A DNA stretch of 20,543 bases from Candidatus Thorarchaeota archaeon (GTDB taxonomy: Archaea; Asgardarchaeota; Thorarchaeia; Thorarchaeales; Thorarchaeaceae): positions 1 to 20,543 of the forward strand of contig JAEORI010000116.1 in assembly GCA_016840965.1 (NCBI GenBank), written 5' to 3'. The notes beneath the pieces were generated by a model. The model ran no database searches. It had not been told where the DNA came from and was given only the letters and a program-made list of their open reading frames with translations. This document shows positions 7,570 to 15,165 of this stretch, one piece after another (the first letter of the stretch is position 1; every line of letters starts with the position of its first letter). A program made the translations under genes and the position numbers.

Positions 7570-8079
7570 ATGGAAACTGCTGAGATTATAGGAATTGATG
7601 AAGATGACCTTCACGGATTCATGGCAGTTCTTCCGAATATTTGGGAACACGATAAGCCAATCTTTTTTCCAGAATTAAAGCTAACACTCAGCAAATATGG
7701 GGAAACACCTGAATTGCTGTTTGGCGTATACATCTATTCTGCAGGAGCTTGTATTATGGTAGCATTTCTGGAATATCAACGAGAATTATCAACAGCAATT
7801 TTCGAGATTCATGGTTTCTGCTCAGATGTATATGATCGCCCAAGAGGGTTTCAATTTGGAGAGAAAAGACTGAGTGATATTATCATGAAAAACGCGGGTA
7901 AAGATTACAAAGCCTTCTCTTCAATTCCTCCGGGAGGCCTTTTTATCTGTCCAAAGTGTAAAGCACAATATACACTTCGCTCGATGAAGGTTTCAGCAGA
8001 CGGACATATAGAGTGTCAAAATTGCGGTCGTCTAGTAGATTTCAAAAGTGATGAGGAACAAGAGAAGGGAGTCTCTTAA
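7570..8079 (+). CDS. Uncharacterised zinc-ribbon protein A
   Basis: I do not recognise this family. The protein has an N-terminal alpha/beta domain of about 120 residues, with the block PELLFGVYIYSAG near 47-59, and a C-terminal zinc ribbon CPKC (127-130) ... CQNC (149-152). The adjacent gene at 8147-8686 encodes a paralogue with the same layout. The frame is open from an ATG at 7504 that overlaps the methyltransferase stop (ATGA). Similarity to the paralogue begins only at METAEIIG, so ATG 7570, with GAGGGT ten bases upstream, is preferred (169 residues); the longer, translationally coupled form cannot be excluded. The ribbon suggests nucleic-acid or protein binding. Its position after the methyltransferase hints at a common role, but no function is assigned. 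Confidence 0.8.
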   Translation: METAEIIGIDEDDLHGFMAVLPNIWEHDKPIFFPELKLTLSKYGETPELLFGVYIYSAGACIMVAFLEYQRELSTAIFEIHGFCSDVYDRPRGFQFGEKRLSDIIMKNAGKDYKAFSSIPPGGLFICPKCKAQYTLRSMKVSADGHIECQNCGRLVDFKSDEEQEKGVS

Positions 8080-8146
8080 ACCAGGCTCTACTAACGTTAG
8101 TGCTAAATCCTTTCAATACCACATCAAATATGAAGGTGGGATTCTG

Positions 8147-8686
8147 GTGACTGAAACTGTTGAGCTCTTCGATTTAGAAGAAAACGAGTTTAAAGCTATT
8201 ATCAACAATCTAGAAAGTATCTATAGCACCAAAAAGAACTGGTATGACGCAGGGTTGCATCTAATATTCAGGAATTTTGGTGAACTTGATGAACTTATGT
8301 TTGGAGTTCATGTATTCAGTTTGGGTCAGGGAATAAGTATCTCAATCATATTGTCTGAGTATAATAGAGACACAAAGCGTAGTATTTTCAATATTAACAG
8401 CATCTACCTGTCTGGATTGAAAGCCTATTCCATATTTAAAAAAGGTGAAACCAGAATAAAAGAAGCATTACAAGGATTGACTTTCGAAGAGCTAGAAACC
8501 TACACCAAACTAGGAGTCTATGAAGGAAGTGACGAGATTTTCCAATGTCCCTATTGTAATGCACAATACCGACTGAGGGTGCTACACGTTGCTGAGGATG
8601 GAAAGGTTGAATGTCAGAACTGTGGCGTTCTTTCAAATCCCAATAAGATTACTGCAGAAGAGAGAACCGTTGCACACGATTCATAA
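8147..8686 (+). CDS. Uncharacterised zinc-ribbon protein B, paralogue of A
   Basis: The architecture matches protein A: an alpha/beta N-terminal domain with DELMFGVHVFSLG (48-60) and a C-terminal zinc ribbon CPYC (134-137) ... CQNC (156-159). The ribbons of A and B are especially close, both reading CPxCxAQYxLR and then ECQNCG. The frame is open from an ATG at 8048 inside the end of gene A. GTG 8147 is preferred because it is preceded by GGTGGG at a six-base gap and because similarity to A starts there; this gives 179 residues. A tail of about 15 polar residues follows the ribbon. Tandem duplication with strong divergence suggests that the two proteins may form a heteromer, which is inference only. 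Confidence 0.8.
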   Translation: MTETVELFDLEENEFKAIINNLESIYSTKKNWYDAGLHLIFRNFGELDELMFGVHVFSLGQGISISIILSEYNRDTKRSIFNINSIYLSGLKAYSIFKKGETRIKEALQGLTFEELETYTKLGVYEGSDEIFQCPYCNAQYRLRVLHVAEDGKVECQNCGVLSNPNKITAEERTVAHDS

Positions 8687-8709
8687 GGCGCTTTAATCGC
8701 CATTGCATT

Positions 8710-9597
8710 ATGTCTGGTCATATTCGCGATTTAACCATTGACGATTATGAACATATCAAAACGTTATGTGAAACAATATGGGAAGGAAACGATTACATTC
8801 CAGATATTTTTCCAGCATGGGTAGACAATCCCAATGGAAAAACCATTGGATTTTTTGTGGACGATGAACTATTAGCTATTGGGAATCTTGAAAAAATAAA
8901 GGACACTGATATTGCTTGGATTCAAGGACTTAGGGTGAAAGATGGTCATCGAGAAAAGGGATACGCTACAGTCATAACATCCGACCTAGTCAGGCATGCT
9001 GGATACCTCGGCATCAGACATCTATGGTATGCAACCAGTTCTAAGAATGAAGCATCGATGAGGGTTGCAGAGAAATGCGGATTTCATATTGCAGATAGTA
9101 CAGGATACTTCCGCATTTACAAACCATACCCTGACCATTCCAAACCAAGCCAAGGTATTGTACCTCTCGTAGTGAGTCCAGAACGGCTCTTTGAACTATT
9201 AACAATAAATCAGGAATTGGTCGAAAGTCGTACTTTTCCACTTGCATGGCATTTCGAATTTAAAACTCAAGATGGCCTTAATAGGCTGCTAGAGAATGCG
9301 GTTACAAAAATAGTACTGGATGATTCTGGAAAAGCGCAGGGACTTTACTGTTTCGTAGAGAGAAAGAGAAAAGATGAACGGACAGCTGCATTCACAGTTT
9401 TTGCAGCAGACCGAGCTGTATTCGTTGATATCATGTCCAGAATGATAGATGAAGCTGAAACCATAAACGCAGATCGAGCAGTATTCTTTCTTGATCCAAG
9501 GGTTGCTGAATGGGCGTTGGGTTTGGGTTATGTTGAGGACGAATTCATCGGTCGCAAGTTCTTGCTTTACGAGTTGAATCCAAGCGTAGGTGGCTAA
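8710..9597 (+). CDS. GNAT-family N-acetyltransferase with C-terminal extra domain
   Basis: This is an acetyl-CoA-dependent transferase of the GNAT superfamily, 295 residues. The N-terminal domain (about 5-135) has the acetyl-CoA pyrophosphate loop LRVKDGHREKGYAT (74-87, with R81, G84, A86) and the motif B signature NEASMRVAEKCGF (113-125). The remaining 160 residues form a second domain that looks like a degenerate GNAT fold, ending in VAEWALGLGY...FLLYEL, without its own pyrophosphate loop. The acceptor substrate cannot be predicted. No ribosome-binding site precedes the ATG, so the mRNA may be leaderless or the gene may be read through from the zinc-ribbon gene 23 bases upstream. It converges with the membrane-protein gene at 9630. 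Confidence 0.88.
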   Translation: MSGHIRDLTIDDYEHIKTLCETIWEGNDYIPDIFPAWVDNPNGKTIGFFVDDELLAIGNLEKIKDTDIAWIQGLRVKDGHREKGYATVITSDLVRHAGYLGIRHLWYATSSKNEASMRVAEKCGFHIADSTGYFRIYKPYPDHSKPSQGIVPLVVSPERLFELLTINQELVESRTFPLAWHFEFKTQDGLNRLLENAVTKIVLDDSGKAQGLYCFVERKRKDERTAAFTVFAADRAVFVDIMSRMIDEAETINADRAVFFLDPRVAEWALGLGYVEDEFIGRKFLLYELNPSVGG

Positions 9598-9598
9598 A

Positions 9599-9626
9599 GA
9601 AAGAAAAAAGGCTGGATGACCAGCCT
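9599..9626 (-). terminator. Hairpin/T-tract terminator for the membrane-protein gene
   Basis: On the minus strand a perfect 7-base stem AGGCTGG/CCAGCCT (arms 9620-9626 and 9609-9615, four-base loop) is followed by TTTTTTCTTTCTTT. It starts four bases after the stop of the gene at 9630-9992. On the plus strand the tract is A-rich, so it serves the leftward gene. Confidence 0.75.
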
Positions 9627-9629
9627 ATT

Positions 9630-9992
9630 CTAACCTGGTCTGAAATGAACTCTCACGTTAGGTTGAACAAAATAGAAGAAACAAATTAGACTAAGACCTA
9701 CTCCTGGCCAGTTTTCTCCTATTGCGTAGAGAACGATTGCAAACACTGTGAATATCACAGCAATCAACCATCCAGTGTAGTCTTGTTTCAGGACCAAGAA
9801 GTAGATACCAAACCCAATCAGGGCGAGAACTGCACCTAGGAGAGACAGCTCATTCTCCCAAATTGCATATTCAATGCCTCCCACTATTAAACCAGTAATT
9901 GATTCAAGTAGTACAAGAATTGAAGCATATGTCACTTCTTTTGGTCGTGCACCTGTAGTTGCACCTGCATCAGCCATTGGTATTTCTGTCAT
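9630..9992 (-). CDS. Small four-helix integral membrane protein
   Basis: The product has 120 residues. A short polar N-terminus (about 1-20) is followed by four predicted membrane helices near 22-42, 48-68, 73-92 and 96-109, and a short basic end PNVRVHFRPG. I do not recognise a named family; small archaeal proteins with four helices and a final aromatic-proline motif are common and mostly uncharacterised. There is no catalytic or transport motif. The start is supported by GGTGAT five bases before the ATG; a second Met at residue 6 has no such site. A TAATATTA promoter-like element lies about 35-45 bases upstream (near 10029-10038), and a clear terminator follows, so the gene is probably transcribed alone. 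Confidence 0.82.
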   Translation of the reverse strand: MTEIPMADAGATTGARPKEVTYASILVLLESITGLIVGGIEYAIWENELSLLGAVLALIGFGIYFLVLKQDYTGWLIAVIFTVFAIVLYAIGENWPGVGLSLICFFYFVQPNVRVHFRPG

Positions 9993-10052
9993 GGTATATC
10001 ACCATAGATTACAGCCAATTTACGATGGGTAATATTACTCTTTCGAGATGTA

Positions 10053-10556
10053 CTAAGTTTCTGGTTCATCTTCATATTCGTAGAGAATCGACCAGTTGGG
10101 AGCATAATGGATAGGTTCGAAATCTCTTGCTTCCAGTTCGAGCGTTTCAACCTCTGCTACAATCTTCCGGAGCGTGTATGACTTGACACCCTCCCACGTA
10201 AGGAAGTCAGTAAGGTTTCGAGAGAACTCGCCTTGGTATCGTCCACACCTGCCCCCACAGAACACTTTGGTTTCTTCGCGAATCTCTAGAACACCTTCGC
10301 ACCACTTGCAGACAGCTTCCATTCCATGGACATGTAATCGACCGTTGATTAGTTGAACAAAGAGGACTGTTTCGTCGAAGTCGATGACTCCCCATTCCTC
10401 GTCTTTGCTAGTTGTTTTTTGCCAGAGCTTCCTCACAGGTTTTTGCCGTTTCATCAGTGGTTCAGATGAAGTGGTCATAACCCCCTGACTAGACTTGGTC
10501 TTTTTCTCTTTGACTTCACCGAAATCTGAGAGTCTAGTCTGAAAGCTCCGCTTCAT
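10053..10556 (-). CDS. Uncharacterised small protein with a four-cysteine zinc motif
   Basis: The product is 167 residues of unknown family. The first 50 residues are polar, rich in Lys, Ser and Thr, and probably disordered. The folded part starts near EEWGVIDFDE (53-62). It contains a likely zinc site, C83xxC86 ... C100xxxC104, where the second pair reads CGGRC, preceded by HVHG (75-78). A region of helices and an acidic C-terminus (EYEDEPET) follow. Translation from the ATG is plausible, although no ribosome-binding site is visible; an alternative Met is at residue 27. The gene is codirectional with the membrane-protein gene 60 bases downstream, which has its own promoter-like element. Coding is supported by the conserved-looking cysteine pairs and the lack of a better frame; function is not assigned. 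Confidence 0.65.
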   Translation of the reverse strand: MKRSFQTRLSDFGEVKEKKTKSSQGVMTTSSEPLMKRQKPVRKLWQKTTSKDEEWGVIDFDETVLFVQLINGRLHVHGMEAVCKWCEGVLEIREETKVFCGGRCGRYQGEFSRNLTDFLTWEGVKSYTLRKIVAEVETLELEARDFEPIHYAPNWSILYEYEDEPET

Positions 10557-10782
10557 GTTCGTATGTATCTGAGGGGAATAGATAAACTTCTATCACTTTG
10601 GAACAAAGCTCAGAGTAAGAAAATACTTAATTCGCGTTATTGGAGGAGTACACGAAAGGTTAACAAGTTAACCCTACTTTTCAGCCCTTCCTCAAACTTC
10701 ATTCTAGTCTTGCCAGAGAGGCCATACCCAATTTCTGAGTCGACAAAAATTTGGTAAATCACATGCAGATAAATTGCTCAAC
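10557..10782. other. Intergenic stretch without a convincing gene
   Basis: It contains a 64-codon plus-strand frame (10563-10757) of unconvincing composition, a perfect palindrome at 10658-10673 and an AT-rich right end. A plus-strand terminator-like hairpin follows it. No tRNA or C/D-box RNA is recognisable. Confidence 0.4.
10658..10673. promoter_or_regulatory. Perfect palindrome GGTTAAC-AA-GTTAACC, candidate operator
   Basis: It has seven-base perfect inverted arms around a two-base centre, 102 bases upstream of the start of the four-cysteine protein gene (10556) and 140 bases downstream of the dehydratase gene stop. Its size and symmetry fit a dimeric regulator site; the regulator is unknown. 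Confidence 0.4.
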
Positions 10783-10814
10783 ATACTCATTTTCTGAGTA
10801 TGTATTTTTTTTTT
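10783..10814 (+). terminator. Plus-strand hairpin followed by T10
   Basis: ATACTCA (10783-10789) pairs with TGAGTAT (10795-10801) around a five-base loop, then GTA and ten T (10805-10814). The order is right for a plus-strand terminator, yet no supported plus-strand gene lies upstream. The T run overlaps the stop codon of the leftward dehydratase gene. Confidence 0.5.
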
Positions 10815-12243
10815 ATTCCGAAATTCCAGCAAGGTATTTTGCTATCTTCTTTCTTAGATCCAAATCATATCCCTTTAGGATTGCGACATCTTCCATCTGA
10901 GGAGACCCACCACCATGGAGACCTGCAACTGCAACAACTCCTCCGATAGATGAGCACAACATGTCAGAAAGAGCTCGATAGAGCTTATAGACATCCTCGG
11001 CAGGAACATCCTCTTTTCGCTTAATGTACTTCTGAAGGAGTGGTCCAATTTCCTTATCATAGAAGTCAGCCTCATGAGGAAGGGTCGCTGGCAGTCCTCC
11101 TGACAGGTCAGCTAGGATCTCAAGTTCATGATAGTAATTCTTTCCTGCATGCTTGCGGCCAACATTGCAGAACACTGCATCTGGAATCATGGTACCTGAA
11201 TCATCTTTCGTAGCAGTGTGTGCAGCTGCAATACCTGAAGCGTAAACAAGCTCGCTAACACTAATCAGATCTGCGAGTTTCGACTGAACGTGTTTTTTAT
11301 CCTCGATTCCACTATACTCACTCACTAATGCACTAAATCCGAGGATTATTTCAGAGCTTGCTGGTTTACAACCCGTGTAGCTGTGTCTATGATAAAGAGC
11401 AAATAGTAATGCAGCCCAGCCACCAAAGGCATGCTCTCCTTCATAACCACCAAGGAAAACACGGTCGTTGGGAATAAAGACATCATCAAAAATTATGAAA
11501 TTCTCTACATCTCCAACCTCGCCAAAAGGACAAGAGAAATGCTCTCGTTTATGACTCGAAGCACGAGTTACTAGTTTAACACCATCCCAATCGCCGGGTA
11601 TCGCAAATGCAACTGAGTAGGCATCTTCTTGTGGAGTCAACATCCGTGTTGGGAGAACAATGATTTCTTCTGCAACAGCAGCAGCAGTAATGTGATTCTT
11701 GGCACCTCGGACTACTATGCCATCATCTCGATGTTCAATGACTCGCAAGTATAAATCTGGATCAGCTTGCTCATGAGGGCGTAAAGCCCTGTTGCCTTTG
11801 ACGTCAGTCTGGGCGCAGCTGCCTATGATATTATTCTCTTGCCAGTAATTTAGATATTTCAGGAATCTCTGATTGTATGGTCGACGCGTCATTGCTTCTG
11901 CCCTGTATGAGATTATAGATAGTGCATTCATTGCATCAATCCCCATACAACGAAAAACACAACCCCCAGTTTGACGACAGAGTTTTCTTGTTAGTTCCTG
12001 CTTCTTAAGCAAATCATCAACACTCTGATGAATATTGGTGAAGCGGTTAATTTTACCAAATTCCTGAGACTCCACCTCAAGCAAGTCCTTGAACTCGGGG
12101 TCCTTAACTTTGTCCAAAGTCAGTGCCATGACTCCTGCAACCGCTTGAAGTCGCGGGTCATCACGTCTTACATTTTCGCCATTGATTATCACATTAGGCT
12201 TCATTTGATAGAGCTTCTGTAGATATTCTTCTCCGGTCCTCAT
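10813..12243 (-). CDS. abfD: 4-hydroxybutyryl-CoA dehydratase / vinylacetyl-CoA isomerase homologue
   Basis: This is a flavin and [4Fe-4S] enzyme of the HpaB/AbfD superfamily, 476 residues, about the family length. AbfD converts 4-hydroxybutyryl-CoA to crotonyl-CoA by a radical mechanism in the cytoplasm. Compared with the Clostridium aminobutyricum enzyme as I remember it, the iron-sulfur ligands C99, C103, H292 and C299 correspond to C95 and C99 (CVFRC) and H285 and C292 here. The block YHRHSYTGCK (284-293) keeps the catalytic tyrosine (Y289) and lysine (K293). INRFTNIHQS (65-74), RGAKNHIT (179-186) and LHGGGSPQ near the C-terminus also match. HpaB hydroxylases lack these ligands, so dehydratase activity is favoured. 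No ribosome-binding site precedes the ATG; a TTTAAGTTAAG element about 40 bases upstream may be the promoter. No other pathway gene is adjacent. Confidence 0.9.
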   Translation of the reverse strand: MRTGEEYLQKLYQMKPNVIINGENVRRDDPRLQAVAGVMALTLDKVKDPEFKDLLEVESQEFGKINRFTNIHQSVDDLLKKQELTRKLCRQTGGCVFRCMGIDAMNALSIISYRAEAMTRRPYNQRFLKYLNYWQENNIIGSCAQTDVKGNRALRPHEQADPDLYLRVIEHRDDGIVVRGAKNHITAAAVAEEIIVLPTRMLTPQEDAYSVAFAIPGDWDGVKLVTRASSHKREHFSCPFGEVGDVENFIIFDDVFIPNDRVFLGGYEGEHAFGGWAALLFALYHRHSYTGCKPASSEIILGFSALVSEYSGIEDKKHVQSKLADLISVSELVYASGIAAAHTATKDDSGTMIPDAVFCNVGRKHAGKNYYHELEILADLSGGLPATLPHEADFYDKEIGPLLQKYIKRKEDVPAEDVYKLYRALSDMLCSSIGGVVAVAGLHGGGSPQMEDVAILKGYDLDLRKKIAKYLAGISE

Positions 12244-12478
12244 CTAAATCAACCGAAAGACATAGTGAAATCTGATACTTAACTTAAACGGAACAAAAGA
12301 GATTCTGCGATTTTTAGACTATTTGTTTATACAATTAATCGGACTATAGATGCTAAGGATAAAAATGGCATGAAACTTCGTTTTGGAATAAGATTCGACA
12401 ATTCGTTAAGAATATCTCGACAAAATAAGAAACGCTCTTAAGTAGGACTCGAGGAGAAGCAGATAGAGGAGACATTTC
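12244..12478. promoter_or_regulatory. Divergent promoter region, dehydratase and prenyl synthase genes
   Basis: This AT-rich spacer lies between two divergent genes. A TTTAAGTTAAG element (minus strand, near 12278-12288) suits the dehydratase gene. On the plus strand CTCTTAAG near 12435-12442 could serve the synthase. No gene is seen in it. Confidence 0.4.
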
Positions 12479-13558
12479 TTGGCTGATTATCTTGATAGTC
12501 TGAAAGGAGAGATTGTTACCATCACCAAGACACTTGACAAGTTCTTTAGTGATAAGATTGAGCAGGTGACGCCACTTGGCTTGTGGCATAAGCAATATTA
12601 CTCGAATATCAAGGAGTATATCATGCGGGGAGGAAAAAGACTGCGTCCAGTTCTTGTCCTTTTAGGATACAAAGCTATCAAAGGTGATACAGTTCCAAAG
12701 AACCTATACACTGCTGCTCTGTCAGTTGAAATTTTGCATAATGGATCACTTCTACACGATGACCTTATTGACCACGATGAGACCAGAAGAGGAGGTAAGA
12801 CATTCCATGCAACCTATCGAGACCTCTACTTTGACAGAACCAAGGAAGAGAAGGCATCATTTGATCATGGAATGACAATGGCAATTCTTGGTGGCGATTC
12901 TCTGATTAATCTCGGTGCCTCTGCCATTACAGCAGCCAATTTGGATCCGGATGTTTCCTCACTATGTCATCATCTCTACGAGTTTGCATTCCAACACCTT
13001 GTTGATGGTGTCCTACTAGAGATGAATATGATACACGACAAAGCTGCAACCTCAGAGACCTACCTTCAGATGGTTAGAATGAAGACTGCGGTCCTCTTCG
13101 ACCGTTCACTTATGATTGGTGCAGCAGCGGCTCGAGCAACGAAGTCTCAACTGAAGTCTCTTGAGGAGTTCGGAATCAAAGTTGGCCAAGCTTTTCAAGT
13201 ACAGGATGACATTCTTGGATCATTTGGGGCTGAAGAAAAACTTGGGAAATCTGTTTCTGGTGATATCAGAGAAGGCAAAAAGACAATGCTTGTTTTTGAA
13301 GCATATGCCAGAGCAAATGATAAACAAAGGAAAGAACTTGACAACCTATTGGGTAAACCAAGTATCACTGATCAAGAGATTGAACGAGTGCGTGAACTAT
13401 TTCGTAAAACCGGAGCACTAGAATCAACACAAAAGAAAATGACACAACTTCTAGTCGCAGGTCAAAAAGCGCTTGACAAAGCAGAACCACCTCTTGATAT
13501 AAAATACAAGGAGTTCCTCATAGGGCTCTCAGATTTCCTTGTCCAACGAGATTTCTAG
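12479..13558 (+). CDS. Polyprenyl diphosphate synthase (trans-type)
   Basis: This enzyme condenses isopentenyl diphosphate onto an allylic primer to make the isoprenoid chains of archaeal lipids or quinones. In its 359 residues, GGKRLRP (51-57) binds isopentenyl diphosphate, the first aspartate-rich motif is DDLID (94-98) followed by RRGGKTFH, KT appears at 202-203, and the second motif is GQAFQVQDDILG (236-247). The last has Gly where most synthases have a second-motif Asp. The residue five before the first Asp is Gly89, not the bulky aromatic that limits chain length in many archaeal geranylgeranyl synthases, so a longer product is possible. The start is TTG, supported by GAGGAG seven to eight bases upstream and no nearby ATG. 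Confidence 0.93.
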   Translation: MADYLDSLKGEIVTITKTLDKFFSDKIEQVTPLGLWHKQYYSNIKEYIMRGGKRLRPVLVLLGYKAIKGDTVPKNLYTAALSVEILHNGSLLHDDLIDHDETRRGGKTFHATYRDLYFDRTKEEKASFDHGMTMAILGGDSLINLGASAITAANLDPDVSSLCHHLYEFAFQHLVDGVLLEMNMIHDKAATSETYLQMVRMKTAVLFDRSLMIGAAAARATKSQLKSLEEFGIKVGQAFQVQDDILGSFGAEEKLGKSVSGDIREGKKTMLVFEAYARANDKQRKELDNLLGKPSITDQEIERVRELFRKTGALESTQKKMTQLLVAGQKALDKAEPPLDIKYKEFLIGLSDFLVQRDF

Positions 13559-13623
13559 ATTTAGTTATAATGACTCAGAAGGGCACAGTTTTATTGCTAT
13601 CAAATTCGGATTTGTTGATTCTG

Positions 13624-14544
13624 ATGACATATAGAATGCGGAATTATCACTTCGATACAGACCTTGATGACGCTAGGATATTCCTTGGTGAAATTTTCAA
13701 TCTTACAAAAAAACTCTATACTTGGATCCCTACCAGGTTAGAGAACGAGAGACATGGCCCTTGTGGATCTGAAGAACAACGTGAGGACGATTCCAAACTC
13801 AGAATCTGGGAATACTTGGATGAAGATTCTTCATCCATTGCAGCGCTAACAATCCTGGAGTCGTATGGCTATTTCTGGGTGAATGTTCATCCTGATCACG
13901 AAGAGCTTGTTCAGAAAATAATTCCTGCAATAGAAGAACAGAGAAGACAAATGAACAAGGGCAATGACGAGGAGCTGAAGATTGGGACACCAGTTCCAGT
14001 TGGTTTCAAGTCAAGAATAGAATGTCTTAAAGAATTTGGATTTGAAGATGGAGGGCTCTGTGAGCACAATCAAGTTCGACCTCTAGATATACCACCTCCT
14101 GACTTTCAACCTCCAGAAGGATACATTGTTAGGCATGTTAAATTACCCGAAGATTATGAACCTTATAGTGAAGTAGTAAACACCGTGTTCTCTCATTGCG
14201 GTATGACTGAGAAACTAGCTATGCTCTATACTGAAGCCGGATTCTACCATGATGAACTAGATCTTGTCGCAGAAGCTCCTGATGGAAGTTTTGCATCTTT
14301 TGTTACAGTGAGGATTGACCCACTCACTAGAATGGCTGAACTTGAACCAGTTGGGACGCATCCTAACCATAGAGGAAAGGGTCTTGCAAAAGCACTATGT
14401 GCAGAGGGTATTCGACGTGTTCAGAAATACAATCCAACTTGCATTGTCATTCTAGGCGCAGCTTCGACAGAAAATGCAGCGAAGCTCTATGAGTCACTTG
14501 GATTCATTAAGGAAGATGTCCACCTCTGGAAAAAAATACTCTAA
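13624..14544 (+). CDS. Two-domain GNAT acetyltransferase
   Basis: The product has 306 residues from the chosen start. The C-terminal GNAT domain (about 165-306) is intact: the acetyl-CoA loop is THPNHRGKGLAKAL (245-258), and motif B is STENAAKLYESLGF (281-294). The N-terminal half (about 5-150) has a GNAT-like order of strands and ends in FKSRIECLKEFGFED, but its pyrophosphate loop is gone, giving a mycothiol-synthase-like tandem in which only one half binds acetyl-CoA. The frame runs back to an ATG at 13570. TTTAGTTATAAT at 13559-13570 looks like a TATA box, and the usual GNAT N-terminus begins at MTYRMRNYHFDTDL, so ATG 13624 is preferred (13636 is also possible). Substrate unknown. It follows the prenyl synthase gene but probably has its own promoter. 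Confidence 0.87.
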   Translation: MTYRMRNYHFDTDLDDARIFLGEIFNLTKKLYTWIPTRLENERHGPCGSEEQREDDSKLRIWEYLDEDSSSIAALTILESYGYFWVNVHPDHEELVQKIIPAIEEQRRQMNKGNDEELKIGTPVPVGFKSRIECLKEFGFEDGGLCEHNQVRPLDIPPPDFQPPEGYIVRHVKLPEDYEPYSEVVNTVFSHCGMTEKLAMLYTEAGFYHDELDLVAEAPDGSFASFVTVRIDPLTRMAELEPVGTHPNHRGKGLAKALCAEGIRRVQKYNPTCIVILGAASTENAAKLYESLGFIKEDVHLWKKIL

Positions 14545-14574
14545 ATGAATATAGAGTAGGGATAAGTAATTCTG

Positions 14575-15165
14575 CTAAGGATAATTCATTATTCTCATCC
14601 CGACTGCACGAGCTGATTCAAGGACACGAGTATTTTCACGAACGGAACTGCGACCATTCATTCCAGCTACGACCACAGTTTCTACATACTTCATACCTAA
14701 GTAATTACAGATGTCTTTAATCATCCCAATGGTATGCTGAGCATAATTCTCATCGCCACCACCCATTGGAATTGCTGTGATAATCTGTTTTCCTTGGAAC
14801 TTCCTCTGGTCAATACCATACCATCGATCGATAAATGTCTTGAACTGAGCTGTTGGCCCCCACCAGTAAATTGGTGTACCTAAAACCCACACATCAGACT
14901 TCTCCATCAATGGCAATAGTTTCCTCATATCATCTTCATGGACACATTTCCCGGTGCGCAGGCAACCATTGCACGCTTGGCAAGGAGCAATATCTAGTTC
15001 ATTAAGAATGATTTTTTCAGATGTTGCTCCTTGTTCAACAGCTGATGCAAGTATAGCATCCACCAAGGTTTCAGTGTTTCCTTGACGTCGAGGACTTCCA
15101 ACAATCCCAAGAACATGCTTGTTCTCGTAAGGTGCTATACATTTCACCTCCAATAGTTTTCTCAT
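14575..15165 (-). CDS. Iron-sulfur flavoprotein (NADPH-dependent FMN reductase fold)
   Basis: This is a flavodoxin-fold electron carrier or reductase of 196 residues. The FMN phosphate loop is GSPRRQGNT (23-31), and the flavin-contacting TPIYWWGPTAQFKTFIDR lies near 98-115. The compact cysteine cluster C62xxC65xxC68x5C74 (CQACNGC ... KC) is the signature of the archaeal Isf family, which carries a [4Fe-4S] cluster next to FMN and can pass electrons from ferredoxin to oxidants such as oxygen or peroxide. The start codon overlaps the stop of the preceding GNAT gene by four bases (ATGA), so it is the last gene of a three-gene operon. The physiological partner is not known; oxidative or redox chemistry on the same substrate as the GNAT proteins is a guess. 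Confidence 0.9.
   Translation of the reverse strand: MRKLLEVKCIAPYENKHVLGIVGSPRRQGNTETLVDAILASAVEQGATSEKIILNELDIAPCQACNGCLRTGKCVHEDDMRKLLPLMEKSDVWVLGTPIYWWGPTAQFKTFIDRWYGIDQRKFQGKQIITAIPMGGGDENYAQHTIGMIKDICNYLGMKYVETVVVAGMNGRSSVRENTRVLESARAVGMRIMNYP

Noticed and set aside
8687..8701. GGCG-CTTTAAT-CGCC hairpin before the GNAT gene at 8710
   Set aside because: The four-base stem has no T tract and is too weak to call a terminator or operator.
10563..10757. Plus-strand 64-codon frame as a small gene
   Set aside because: It has no ribosome-binding site, no recognisable domain and irregular composition; kept only as part of the intergenic note.
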